From positions 2,170,001 through 2,234,000 of the forward strand of contig NC_009445.1 of the NCBI RefSeq assembly GCF_000026145.1: a stretch of 64,000 nt of DNA. Reading direction: 5' to 3'. The DNA comes from Bradyrhizobium sp. ORS 278 (GTDB taxonomy: Bacteria > Pseudomonadota > Alphaproteobacteria > Rhizobiales > Xanthobacteraceae). The notes under the pieces are model-generated. The model worked only from the letters and a program-made list of their open reading frames with translations, was not told the DNA's origin and made no database searches. Made by a program: the position numbers and the translations under genes. This document shows, one piece after another, positions 35,350-44,162 of this stretch (the stretch's first letter is position 1; each line of letters starts with the position of its first letter).

Positions 35350-36407
35350 GCCAGCGCCCCCTGGCCGCGTTCGGCGAAGCGGGTTGCCAGCCAGCCATGC
35401 AACTCGCGAAGTCCCTCGACGAAGGATGTCCGCGGCCGCCATCCGGTCGCGCCCGCGAGTGCGCCGATGTCGGTGACGTACCAGGGCTGGTCGCCGGGGC
35501 GCCAATCCGAGAAGCTGTAATTGACCGGCCCGGAAAGTTGCCCGATCTGGTCGATCAGCTCCAGCAGACTGATGGCGTTCGACGGGCCACCGCCGAGGTT
35601 GAACACGCGCCCGCGCGTCGCCTCGATCTGATCGAGCACCGCGAGCCAGGCGTCGACCGCATCGGCGACGTACAGCGCGTCGCGCACCTGACAGCCGTCG
35701 CCATAGATCGTCAACGCCGCGCCGCGCAGGGCCGAGAGAACGAAGTGCGCGATCCAGCCCTGATCCTCATTGCCGAACTGCCGCGGACCATAGATGCAGC
35801 TCATCCGCAGAACCGCCGTGTTCAGGCCGTAGACGCGGGCATAGTCGTGAACGTACTGATCGGCCGCGCCCTTGGAGCAGCCGTAGGGGCTGTAGAGATC
35901 GAGCGACGTCTGCTCGGAGACGCCTTGGGTCAGCGTCGTGCTGATTGGCTGATAGCGCTGACCAATGCGGGCGATCGCGTCGTCGTCGATCAGTCGTCCG
36001 TACACTTTGTTGGTCGAGGCGAACAGCACGGGCGCGGCTGCATTGTGCAAGCGAACGGCTTCCAGCACGTTCAAAGTGCCGCGTGCATTGATCTCGAAAT
36101 CGTCGACGGGGTTGTCGAGGCTGGAAGTCACCGCAACCTGTGCCGCGAGATGCAGCACGGCCTTGGCTTGTTTCACGGTGTCGATTACCGTGATCGGCTC
36201 GCGGATGTCGCCGACCGTGATGGTGATCCGATCGCCATGGCGCGACTTCAGCCATTGCGCATTTTCACGCACCCCGGCGCGCGCGAGGTTGTCGAGGATC
36301 AGCACATGGTCGCCACGCGTCGCGAGCCGGTCGGCAAGGTTGCAGCCGATGAAGCCGCAGCCCCCGGTGATCACGATCGGAGCCTGAGTCGAGGTCGCTT
36401 CCATCAT
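35346..36407 (-). CDS. SDR epimerase, CDP-paratose 2-epimerase-like
   Basis: The 353-residue extended SDR has the NAD loop ITGGCGFIGCNLADRL (about residues 12-27), LHLAAQVAVTSSLDNP, and a YGCSKGAADQYVHDYARVYG active site with catalytic Tyr and Lys. The stretch RMSCIYGPRQFGNEDQGWIA is typical of the CDP-paratose/tyvelose 2-epimerase subgroup. These enzymes invert C2 or C4 of nucleotide sugars through keto intermediates. It has ATGA overlaps with both the next SDR gene and the radical SAM gene. The actual nucleotide sugar is unknown. Confidence 0.87.
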   Translation of the reverse strand: MMEATSTQAPIVITGGCGFIGCNLADRLATRGDHVLILDNLARAGVRENAQWLKSRHGDRITITVGDIREPITVIDTVKQAKAVLHLAAQVAVTSSLDNPVDDFEINARGTLNVLEAVRLHNAAAPVLFASTNKVYGRLIDDDAIARIGQRYQPISTTLTQGVSEQTSLDLYSPYGCSKGAADQYVHDYARVYGLNTAVLRMSCIYGPRQFGNEDQGWIAHFVLSALRGAALTIYGDGCQVRDALYVADAVDAWLAVLDQIEATRGRVFNLGGGPSNAISLLELIDQIGQLSGPVNYSFSDWRPGDQPWYVTDIGALAGATGWRPRTSFVEGLRELHGWLATRFAERGQGALA

Positions 36408-37513
36408 GCAACCAGCCCGCGTTGCGACAGCTCTTCGGTCGCCTTCTCCGCCTGGTCGTCGGCGATCTGGTCGGCGAGGTAATGTGCCAGCTCGTCCAGC
36501 CCATCCTCAAATCGCACCGCGGGCTTGAACCCGAGCAGACGCTCGGTCTTCGAGATATCGGCGAAACAATGCCGGATGTCGCCGGCGCGATACTTGCCTG
36601 TGATCGTCGGCGTCATCTGCGAGCGCCCCATCACGCGCGCGAGATCCTCGGCAACGGAGACGATGCTGCGGCTCTGGCCCGAACCGACATTGAACACGTC
36701 GTCAACACGATCGCTCTCGAGCGCGAGCACGCAGGCACGGGCAACATCATGGACATGGACGAAGTCGCGGCGCTGCAGGCCATCCTCGAACACCAGTGGC
36801 GAACGGTCGTTGAGAAGCCGTGCGGCGAAGATCGCGAGCACGCCGGTATAGGGATTGGACAAGGCCTGGCGCGGGCCGAACACGTTGAAGAAGCGCAGTG
36901 CGAGAGTGGGAATGCCGTACGCCTTTCCGGTGATCAGGCACATCCGCTCCTGCGCATATTTGTTAAGCGCGTAGATCGAGCTTAGAGTCGGCTGCTTGGT
37001 CTCGGGGGTCGGTATCGGTTCGAGCGCGCCGCCTGCGCCGGCCAACTCCCACTCGCCGCGTTTCAGCTGATCGAGCGTACGCTCCTCCGGCGCGACGACC
37101 GAAGCGTCGCCGGCGCGGCAAGCGCCCTCGCCATAGACGCTCATCGAGGATGCAACGACCAGGCGTGCGACGGGCCGGTTGACCAAGGCCTGCAGCAGCA
37201 CGGCTGTGCCGAGCTCGTTGGTGCGCACATAGGATTCGATGTCGTACATACTCTGGCCGACACCGACACTGGAGGCAAGATGCAGCACCTTGTCGACGCC
37301 GCGCAGCGCGCGTTCGACGGCGATCGGATCGGTGACATCGCCGATCAGCAGTTCGGCATCGGCGTGCAGATAAGATGGACGCTGCCGCTGCGAGCCGTGG
37401 ACCTGTGGAGCGAGCGTGTCGAGCAGCCGGACCTCGTAGCCTGCGGAGATTAGCGCATCGGCGGTATGCGAGCCGATGAACCCTGCGCCTCCGGTGATCA
37501 GGACACGTGTCAT
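36404..37513 (-). CDS. NAD-dependent epimerase/dehydratase (SDR)
   Basis: The 369-residue extended SDR has VLITGGAGFIGSHTADALI (residues 4-22), LHLASSVGVGQSMYD, the catalytic YALNKYAQERMCLITG (Tyr and Lys), and RFFNVFGPRQALSNPYTGVL then QRRDFVHVHDVARACVLAL. An insertion of about 40 residues (APEERTLDQLKRGEWELAGA and following) precedes the catalytic Tyr and is unusual. It resembles UDP-glucose/galacturonate 4-epimerase-like SDRs. It is the first gene after the only sizeable gap in the operon (122 bases). Confidence 0.87.
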   Translation of the reverse strand: MTRVLITGGAGFIGSHTADALISAGYEVRLLDTLAPQVHGSQRQRPSYLHADAELLIGDVTDPIAVERALRGVDKVLHLASSVGVGQSMYDIESYVRTNELGTAVLLQALVNRPVARLVVASSMSVYGEGACRAGDASVVAPEERTLDQLKRGEWELAGAGGALEPIPTPETKQPTLSSIYALNKYAQERMCLITGKAYGIPTLALRFFNVFGPRQALSNPYTGVLAIFAARLLNDRSPLVFEDGLQRRDFVHVHDVARACVLALESDRVDDVFNVGSGQSRSIVSVAEDLARVMGRSQMTPTITGKYRAGDIRHCFADISKTERLLGFKPAVRFEDGLDELAHYLADQIADDQAEKATEELSQRGLVA

Positions 37514-37635
37514 GCCGCGCTACTCCCTCTAAGTGAATTTGGAACGACGTCTCCGTGTGAGAAGCGGCGCAATGAATGTTGGTTCCTACGTCACGTACAA
37601 ACAATAATTTCTCTAACCTACATCAATAATGTACA
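37514..37635 (-). promoter_or_regulatory. AT-rich gap splitting the glycan operon; possible internal promoter
   Basis: This is the only gap of more than two bases between genes in 28.5-44.2 kb. It is much more AT-rich than its surroundings (for example GAGAAATTATTGTTTGTACG on the minus strand), unlike the coding DNA. A GGAAC box on the minus strand (37586-37582) has GCTT, not CGTT, 16 bases on, so it is a poor EcfG match. A promoter for the eight downstream genes is plausible but not demonstrated. Confidence 0.35.
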
Positions 37636-38859
37636 TCAGGCGCCGTTCGGCCAGAACGAGTTTCCATGACGCGTGGGCGGCAGCTGCAGATGCTGAGCGA
37701 TAGTGGCGCCCGTGTCTGCGAAGCTCGTGCGCGCTCCGATCGATCCAGCGCTCCGACCATTGACAATCAGCACGGGAACGCGCTCCCTTGTGTGGTCGGA
37801 GCCGCTCCAGCTTGGATCGCAGCCGTGGTCGGCCGTGATGACGAGGAGATCGTCGTCGCGCAGCGCGTCCAACAGCTCGGGAAGTCGCGCATCGAACGCT
37901 TCGAGCGCGGAGGCATAGCCGGCGACATCACGGCGATGGCCGTAGAGCGTATCGAAGTCGATGAAGTTGGCGAACAGCAGGCCGCCGTCGTCGAGCGCAT
38001 CGAGACCCTCAAGCATGCGCGTGAACAGCGTGTCGTTGCTGTCGCCCTTGAGATTGTGGCCAGTGCCGCGATGCGCAAAGATGTCGGCGATCTTTCCAAT
38101 CGTGACAACGTGGCGCCGCTCTGCGGTGGCAAGATCGAGGATCGTGGGTTCAGGGGGCGGCACGGCGTAATCGCGGCGATTCGCCGTCCGCCTGAAACCG
38201 GAGGCTGAACGTCCGACGAAGGGGCGCGCGATCACGCGACCGATGTTGAAGCGATCGACCAGCGGCCGTGTCGCCTCGCACAGTCGATAGAGCCGATCGA
38301 GACCGAACGCCTCTTCATGCGCCGCGATCTGGAACACGGAATCGGCGGACGTATAGCAGATGGGTTGCCCCGTCTGCAGATGAGCCTCGCCCAGATCGGA
38401 AATGATGTCGGTGCCCGAGGCATGCCGGTTACCGAGGATGCCCGTCAGTCCGGCCGACGCGCAGAGCTGGTCGATCAGGTCGGGCGGAAAGGCGGGAACG
38501 GTCTTCGGGAAATAGCCCCACTCGAAGGGAACGGGCACGCCGGCGATTTCCCAATGTCCCGATGGCGTGTCCTTGCCGCGCGACCGTTCACTGGCGCAAC
38601 CGAACGCGGCACCTGCGCCGGCTTTTTGCTGCAGGCCTGGCGGCCGCCGGCCGGTCGCATGTTCGCAGGCCTCGCCGAGCCCCAGCGCAGCGAGATGGGG
38701 CAGCTGTAACGGTCCCTGGCGCTGATCGCTGTCCGCTTGGCCGGCCGCGCAGGCCTCGGCGATGTGGCCGACGGTGTCCGCGCCCTCGTCGCCGTAACCG
38801 GCCGCGTCCGGCGCGCCGCCGATGCCGACAGAGTCCATCACCACGATCAAGGCGCGCAT
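37636..38859 (-). CDS. deoB: Phosphopentomutase (DeoB family)
   Basis: The product has 407 residues from ATG 38859 and overlaps the glycoside hydrolase stop by 13 bases. It is an alkaline-phosphatase-superfamily metalloenzyme: N-terminal [14 protein letters not shown] (metal Asp), [13 protein letters not shown] with the Thr that becomes phosphorylated, and C-terminal [20 protein letters not shown] with further metal ligands. DeoB interconverts (deoxy)ribose 1- and 5-phosphates. No nucleoside-catabolism genes are near; in this operon it more likely supplies a pentose 1-phosphate to the nucleotidyltransferase. Confidence 0.92.
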
Positions 38860-39791
38860 GGCAGCGACTCCGGAACCGCAGGGGGCGGAGCGGCCGCGCC
38901 GGTCGTCGCACAATAGCGCAGGATCATGCCGGCGCAGAAATCGGCGAACTCGTTGACGTCGAGTGGCGGGCTGGTGTGATGCGGAGCGATGCCGCGATGC
39001 TCCGGCGTGAAGCAGAACGTCACGGTGACGTCGAACTCCGCCAGCGCCTCCATCTGGCGATCGAACCAGGCGAGCGCGTTGGGGCGGAAGCTGTCGGCCC
39101 AGGACAGTCCGGTTCTTACGTGCCGGACACCGAGCCGGCGCAGCCAGCGCACAGCGTCATCCAAGCGATGATCCTCGAAGTGAAACCATTGGCAGAGACC
39201 CATGCCATGCGCATGCTCGGGAAACATCTCGGCTGCCAGCTTCGGCGAGCCGTCCTCGCGCAAGAGGCCCATGTGGAAGTGCCGATAGTAGGACGAGCCT
39301 TCGGCCTCCTTGTGGCGCGTCGTCGCCTCCCAGGCGGTTGGAAGATCGTAGAGGCTGTACCAATGGATGCGCGGTGCGCGACCGTTGAGCAACTCGGCCG
39401 TCCGTTGCAGGCCCCAGGCCTGCACCTCGTCGGCGCCGAACGAGGACACGCCGACCTCGGTGACCCACACCGGCACCGATACGAGCGCCTGAATCTCGGC
39501 GAGCTTCGCGGGCCATTCGTCGATCTTCCAGAGATTCCAGTCCAGCGGGAAGCCGTGTACCGCCACCGCATCGACGTGATCGAGCACGCCGCGCGCCTTC
39601 ATGTTGTTGATGAAGGCAGGATCGATCGGCGAGATGCCGCCAAGCACACGCGGCAGCGTCGCGTGCGCCGAACGGATCGCCTTGCCGGTCGCGATCGCGG
39701 TCTCCGCAAAGCGCCCCCAGTCCGGATCGAGCTGCAGGTCCCAGTGCGATTTGTTGTTCGGCTCGTTCCAGATCTTCGCCGCCTCGATCAT
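38847..39791 (-). CDS. Clan GH-A glycoside hydrolase-like protein, apparently circularly permuted
   Basis: The 314-residue product lacks a signal peptide. It begins almost at once with the acid/base motif IWNEPN (Glu10) and carries the nucleophile motif VPVWVTEVG (Glu112), in beta-xylosidase/GH39-like context. After a normal barrel C-terminus ([17 protein letters not shown], to residue 190) the chain continues with what is normally the beginning of such barrels: [40 protein letters not shown], and [12 protein letters not shown] (to about 293). The start codon overlaps the methyltransferase stop (ATGA), so no 5' part is missing. It may trim or transglycosylate the product in the cytoplasm. Confidence 0.75.
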
Positions 39792-40552
39792 CTCTCACCT
39801 CGCGCTGGATAGACGGGACCGTCCTGCTGTGGTCGCGGCACCTTGCGGCACAGATAGACCTCCTCCTCGGGATGGGCGAGGATCGCAAAGCCGGCGCTGC
39901 GCAGCATGGCTTCGACGCAGGCGCGGTTCGGCGCCCACCAATTGGTGGGGTCATCGGCATATTTGTGCTCGATGAAATGCAGTTTGGGATAGCCTGGACT
40001 GTCGAAAGGACTGGTCGTCCAGAAATCATAGTTGCGCGCGATCTCGTCGATCTCGGCGGAGCCGCGCTGCATCGACTGGAACAGCAGCTGATCGCCGACC
40101 ACGTGCTCGCGGATCAGATCGAGCGCGAGCAGCGGATGACGCAGATGGTAGAGCACGCCCATGAAGATCACGAGATCGAAGGTCTCGCCGAGCTGTCCGA
40201 CGTCATAGGTCGAGAGCTTTCGGAATTCGATGTCCAGTCCGTTGACGTCGGCGGCGAAGCGCGCCTGCGCCAGATAATCGTCGTCGGTGTCGAGGCCGAG
40301 CACGCGCATCGCGCCGCGGCGCTTCATCTCCATGGCGTAGAAGCCAGCATTGCAGCCGATGTCGAGCACGGACTTGCCGGTGAGATCATCCGGGATAATG
40401 TCGGCGAAGCGCCGCCACTTCACGTTCGGATAGTCGCCGAGGAAGTGCGCGGGCGCGGTCGGCACGCCCCTCAGGTCGAGGTTGTGAAACCACGGCCCGA
40501 GCGCATCCACCCGGCGGCGGATCTCATCGCGCGAGAGCACGTCGCTCGTCAT
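39788..40552 (-). CDS. SAM-dependent methyltransferase, CmoB-like
   Basis: The 254-residue class I methyltransferase has motif I as VLDIGCNAGFYAMEMKRRGA (about residues 62-81), an acidic motif II (VLGLDTDDDYLAQAR), then IFMGVLYHLRHPLLALDLIR and NWWAPNRACVEAMLRSAGF, which are also seen in CmoB-type (DUF1698) enzymes. I recall a TIGRFAM of this type (Rta_06860 family) tied to glycan cassettes. Here it probably methylates or carboxymethylates a sugar or cyclitol and not tRNA. It is coupled by ATGA overlaps to the nucleotidyltransferase and the glycoside hydrolase. Confidence 0.86.
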   Translation of the reverse strand: MTSDVLSRDEIRRRVDALGPWFHNLDLRGVPTAPAHFLGDYPNVKWRRFADIIPDDLTGKSVLDIGCNAGFYAMEMKRRGAMRVLGLDTDDDYLAQARFAADVNGLDIEFRKLSTYDVGQLGETFDLVIFMGVLYHLRHPLLALDLIREHVVGDQLLFQSMQRGSAEIDEIARNYDFWTTSPFDSPGYPKLHFIEHKYADDPTNWWAPNRACVEAMLRSAGFAILAHPEEEVYLCRKVPRPQQDGPVYPARGER

Positions 40553-41349
40553 GCTCCTGCTCCGTCAAGAGTTGGAAGGACCTCCCTGCGGACAGCAGCG
40601 CGCACGGTCGGCCGCGGCCCGCCGCTGTCCTGTGACGCGGCGAGCAGTGCGATCGCCGTGCGGTAGCCGTTCATCGTGCCGACATCGACATAGGCCTCGC
40701 CCGCCTTGATGCCGACGCCGGCGCCGCCGGCGGCGAGATAGCTGTTCACCAGAGTGCCGAAATATTCGTCGCTGCGGCCACGGGTCTCCCACAGCGTGTT
40801 CAGATCGTTGAAGCCGCGAGACGACATGCGGAACGCGCCCCAGATCCACTTGGACGTCGCGTCGCGCTGTTTGACCTGGATTTGAATCACGGCCTCGCCG
40901 TCGAGCACGACGGCATCGAAGAACTCCGGATGCTCGACGGGAAACAGCAGGAATGACAGGTCGGCATCGGGCAGGCCGGCCAGCGCGGCTTTCGGAAACC
41001 AGACGGTATCGGGCAAGCCGACCAGCACATCGTCGCGGTCACCGATCACGGTCGAAGCGCGGAAGACGGCGTCGCACAGGCCGGCGGCCTCGGGCTGAAC
41101 GACATAGGCGAGACGCGCACCGCCATAACGATCGCCGAAATATTCCAGGATGTCGGACTTGCCCGGCGAGATCACGAAGCAGATCTTGTCGGCACCGCCG
41201 AGGATCAGCCGCTCGACGAGATATTCCGAGACGGCGCATGGCCGCTCGATGCCGCCGTCGCTGCGGCTGCCGACCGGCAGCAGCTCCTTGGAAAATGCCA
41301 AGGGCTGAATGCGGCTGCCGCGGCCGGCGGCTGGGACGATGCCCCACAT
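40549..41349 (-). CDS. Sugar-phosphate nucleotidyltransferase
   Basis: This is a 266-residue NTP_transferase-fold enzyme. The nucleotide-binding signature GIVPAAGRGSRIQPLAFSKE (residues 3-22, then LLPVG) has the conserved Arg and Lys, with VLVGLPDTVWFPK as the metal-Asp region. It resembles glucose-1-phosphate thymidylyl/uridylyl/cytidylyltransferases, but the sugar cannot be read off. In this operon it could activate a pentose 1-phosphate from the phosphopentomutase or inositol-derived phosphate. One base separates it from the upstream CgeB-like gene. Confidence 0.88.
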   Translation of the reverse strand: MWGIVPAAGRGSRIQPLAFSKELLPVGSRSDGGIERPCAVSEYLVERLILGGADKICFVISPGKSDILEYFGDRYGGARLAYVVQPEAAGLCDAVFRASTVIGDRDDVLVGLPDTVWFPKAALAGLPDADLSFLLFPVEHPEFFDAVVLDGEAVIQIQVKQRDATSKWIWGAFRMSSRGFNDLNTLWETRGRSDEYFGTLVNSYLAAGGAGVGIKAGEAYVDVGTMNGYRTAIALLAASQDSGGPRPTVRAAVRREVLPTLDGAGA

Positions 41350-41350
41350 G

Positions 41351-42451
41351 TCAGGCCTCCTGTGTCGTGAATGTCGGTTCGCGCCGGACTGTCCGCTCGA
41401 ACAGGCTGATCATCTCGCTCGCGCGCTTCTGCGAGCTGTGTTCGTCGAGCGTGCGTTGCTGGGCGCGGGCTGCGAGGCGCGCCAGCTCGCTCTCGTCACG
41501 CGCGAGCGCATCGAGCGTGTCCTGCGCACGGCCTGCCAGGATGATCTCCGCATCCGGTGTGAAGAATTGCTCGATGCCCTCCCAGCTGTCGCTGAGCAGC
41601 GGGACGCCGCACGCGGCTGCCTCGAACAACCGTCCCGACGGGCACCAGCCCATCTCGGCCATCGCGCGGCGCGTCACGTTGAGCGTCAGCCGCGACGATG
41701 CGAAGAACGCGGCGTGCTCGGCGGGCGGCAGGTGGCGGACGAAATAGATGTTGGACGACCAGGGAAAATCCTGCGGATATTGGGCGCCGCCGATCAGGAA
41801 GCGCAGGTCGCCGCGCGCGCGCGCTGGATCCACGAACAATTCCTCGACTGCGGCCTGGCGATCGGCCGAATATGTTCCGAGATAGGACAGCGCAGCCCGG
41901 TAATGCGGCTGTGGCGCGACCGGCCGGTGCACGTCGGGATCGACATGGCCGTAGAGCGGCGCGATCTCGCGGGCGCCGAGCCGGTTGCGATACTCCTCGA
42001 CGAGCCGCGGCCCGCCGGTGAAGCTGAGCACGAGGTCGAAATCGGAAAGGCCGCGCGGACCGATATAGGACAGGGTATCTCCAGCCCTCAGACGCTCCAG
42101 TGTGACCGGCGTGTCGAGATCGTAGAACACCTTCAGTCCGCGTGCCTGATCGAGGATGAGTGCCGTGACCTCATGTCCGTCCGGACAATAGGAGGTCAGG
42201 ACGGCAGCATCCGCGTCGCGAATCTCGGCGCCGGCGATCGCCTCACAATCCTGCCATGACCGGTAGAGCACCAGGCGGCCGCCGGTAAGCTCCGCCATGT
42301 CGCGATGATCAGCGTAATAGGGCACGTCGCGCTCGAAGAACACCACGCGATGTCCGGCGCGGATCAGGTTCTTGCACAGCCCGCGCCACAACGTGGCGTG
42401 ACCATTGCCCCAGGATGACGAGATGGTCAGGCCGAAAATGACGATCTTCAC
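41351..42451 (-). CDS. CgeB-like glycosyltransferase (operon copy 1)
   Basis: The 366-residue GT-B protein begins KIVIFGLTISSSWGNGHATL and continues with VVFFERDVPYYADHRDM. It is clearly a paralogue of the copy at 29594-30733, which has the same sequence skeleton, including FYDLDTPVTLERLR. The donor-site segment is CPSGRLFEAAACGVPLLSDS, with LSYLGTYSADRQ before it. It is cytoplasmic. It overlaps the histidine phosphatase gene by four bases. As the first glycosyltransferase in transcription order it may act early. Confidence 0.86.
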   Translation of the reverse strand: MKIVIFGLTISSSWGNGHATLWRGLCKNLIRAGHRVVFFERDVPYYADHRDMAELTGGRLVLYRSWQDCEAIAGAEIRDADAAVLTSYCPDGHEVTALILDQARGLKVFYDLDTPVTLERLRAGDTLSYIGPRGLSDFDLVLSFTGGPRLVEEYRNRLGAREIAPLYGHVDPDVHRPVAPQPHYRAALSYLGTYSADRQAAVEELFVDPARARGDLRFLIGGAQYPQDFPWSSNIYFVRHLPPAEHAAFFASSRLTLNVTRRAMAEMGWCPSGRLFEAAACGVPLLSDSWEGIEQFFTPDAEIILAGRAQDTLDALARDESELARLAARAQQRTLDEHSSQKRASEMISLFERTVRREPTFTTQEA

Positions 42452-43044
42452 GCCGGCGCCTTCTGGTTGGCTTGCTCAAGCTTGATGCCCGTGGAGTCCG
42501 CGACCAGCGTGCTGATGCTGGCTGGGGCGACCTCGACCGAATGGAAGTCATCGAGCGCGATCCGCGCGACATGCATGATGGTGGCGCGAATCGGCTCGGC
42601 ATGGCTGACGAGCACGATGCATTCACCGCTGCGCGCGCGGCAAAGTTGGTCGATGTGAGACACGATCCGCTGTTGCACGGCCGCCATGCTCTCGCCATTC
42701 GGCGGCATGCTCGATCCGCGCTTCTCATTCCATCGCTGCCAGACCGGATCGGCCTCGAGCTCGGCGAAGCCGCGGCCGGTCCAGTCGCCGGCGTCAAGCT
42801 CGTCCAGCGCCGGCGCAATCTCGACAGGCAGACGGCAATGGCGGGCGATGATATCGGCGGTCTGCAGTGCGCGCAGCTGCGGGCTCGACTGGATCAGCGA
42901 GGGGTTTGGATCAATCAGCGAGGCGCAGATCTCGACCTCGCGGCAACCCTGATCGTCCAGCTCGACCCCAGGCATCCGACCGCAGAGAATACGGCCGAGC
43001 AGAGGATGATGCCCGTGCCGGATCAGATGAATGGTTGTCGTCAT
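42448..43044 (-). CDS. Histidine phosphatase family protein
   Basis: The 198-residue protein has the RHG motif LIRHGHH (residues 7-13) with the phospho-accepting His, a second Arg (SSPQLRALQTADIIA), the acid-bearing segment LDELDAGDWTGRGFAELEAD, and the distal His in LVSHAEPIRAT. This branch-1 phosphatase is similar to alpha-ribazole phosphatase/phosphoglycerate mutase-like enzymes. Next to inositol-phosphate synthase it could dephosphorylate inositol 1-phosphate or another sugar phosphate; the assignment is inference. Two bases separate it from the upstream gene. Confidence 0.88.
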   Translation of the reverse strand: MTTTIHLIRHGHHPLLGRILCGRMPGVELDDQGCREVEICASLIDPNPSLIQSSPQLRALQTADIIARHCRLPVEIAPALDELDAGDWTGRGFAELEADPVWQRWNEKRGSSMPPNGESMAAVQQRIVSHIDQLCRARSGECIVLVSHAEPIRATIMHVARIALDDFHSVEVAPASISTLVADSTGIKLEQANQKAPA

Positions 43045-43046
43045 GA

Positions 43047-44162
43047 TCAGCCTTCAGCCGCGTCGTCGAGAGGTACATCGTCGATGAAGGCGCGTGTCCT
43101 GCGTCTCGCCTCCTCGTCGGTGAACTGCAGGGGCGGCGACTTCATGAAATAGCTGGACGGGCCGGTGAGCGCGCCGCCGATGCCGCGATCCATGGCCAGC
43201 TTGGCGCAGCGGACGGCGTCGATCACGACGCCCGCGGAGTTCGGCGAATCCCACACCTCCAGCTTCAACTCGGCACTCAGCGGCACGCCGCCGAACGTCG
43301 TGCCCTCGAGGCGGATGTAGGCGAGCTTGCGGTCGGTCAGCCAGGGCACGTGGTCGCTCGGGCCGACATGGACATTGTCGGCGTCCAGCGGCACCTCGAA
43401 CTGGCTGGTCACAGCCTGCGTCTTCGAGATCTTCTTGGAGCTGAGCCGCTCGCGCTCAAGCATGTTCTTGAAATCGGTGTTGCCGCCGACATTGAGCTGA
43501 TAGGTGCGGTCGAGCCGGACACCCCGCTCGCGGAACAGGTTGGCGAGCATGCGGTGAACGATGGTGGCGCCCACCTGGCTCTTGATATCGTCGCCGACAA
43601 TGGGCAGGCCGGCCTGCTCGAAGCGCTCGCGCCAGGACGGATCGGAGGCGATGAAGACGGGAATGCAGTTGACGAAGCCGCATCCGGCCTCGAGGGCGCG
43701 CGCGGCATAGAACTCTGTCGCCTGCTGTGCGCCGACCGGCAGATAGGACACGACGATGTCCGTGCGCGAGCGCTTCAGCACATCGGTGACGTCGGCTTCG
43801 GGCGCATCCGCAACCGGGACGTCGTCCTCGAGGTAGCGTCCGATGCCGTCGAGCACGGGACCGCGTGCGACAGTGACGCCGGTCTCGTCCACGGGCGCAA
43901 AGCGGAACGTGTTGTTGGGTCGTGCCCAGATCGCGTCGGCGACATCGCGGCCGACTTTGCCGGCGTGGACATCGAACGCCGAGGCAATCTCGACGTCGCT
44001 GATGTGATAGCCGCCGACTTCCGCATTCATCAGCCCGGGAACAGGCTCGTTGGATGTCGCATGACGATAGTAGCTGAGGCCCTGGATCAAGGAGCTGGCG
44101 CAGTTGCCGACCCCGACGACACCGACACGGACGCGGCGTCTGTCTTGAACACGGGAGTGCAT
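43047..44162 (-). CDS. ino1: Inositol-3-phosphate synthase (Ino1 family)
   Basis: The 371-residue enzyme is of the short prokaryotic (actinobacterial-type) class. The NAD loop [20 protein letters not shown] (residues 12-32) is followed by [15 protein letters not shown], the catalytic lysine region [15 protein letters not shown], and [12 protein letters not shown] then KISKTQAV. It isomerises glucose 6-phosphate to inositol 3(1)-phosphate with internal NAD redox. It is the promoter-proximal gene of the 15-gene unit, so inositol phosphate is probably the committed precursor of the product. An exact EcfG-consensus promoter lies about 64 bases upstream of the ATG. Confidence 0.93.
   Translation of the reverse strand: MHSRVQDRRRVRVGVVGVGNCASSLIQGLSYYRHATSNEPVPGLMNAEVGGYHISDVEIASAFDVHAGKVGRDVADAIWARPNNTFRFAPVDETGVTVARGPVLDGIGRYLEDDVPVADAPEADVTDVLKRSRTDIVVSYLPVGAQQATEFYAARALEAGCGFVNCIPVFIASDPSWRERFEQAGLPIVGDDIKSQVGATIVHRMLANLFRERGVRLDRTYQLNVGGNTDFKNMLERERLSSKKISKTQAVTSQFEVPLDADNVHVGPSDHVPWLTDRKLAYIRLEGTTFGGVPLSAELKLEVWDSPNSAGVVIDAVRCAKLAMDRGIGGALTGPSSYFMKSPPLQFTDEEARRRTRAFIDDVPLDDAAEG

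Noticed and set aside
28545..44162. Operon as an O-antigen/bradyrhizose or capsule locus
   Set aside because: There are no wzx/wzy, ABC exporter, ligase or initiating transferase genes, and five glycosyltransferases do not fit a homopolymer. Kept only as an alternative to test.
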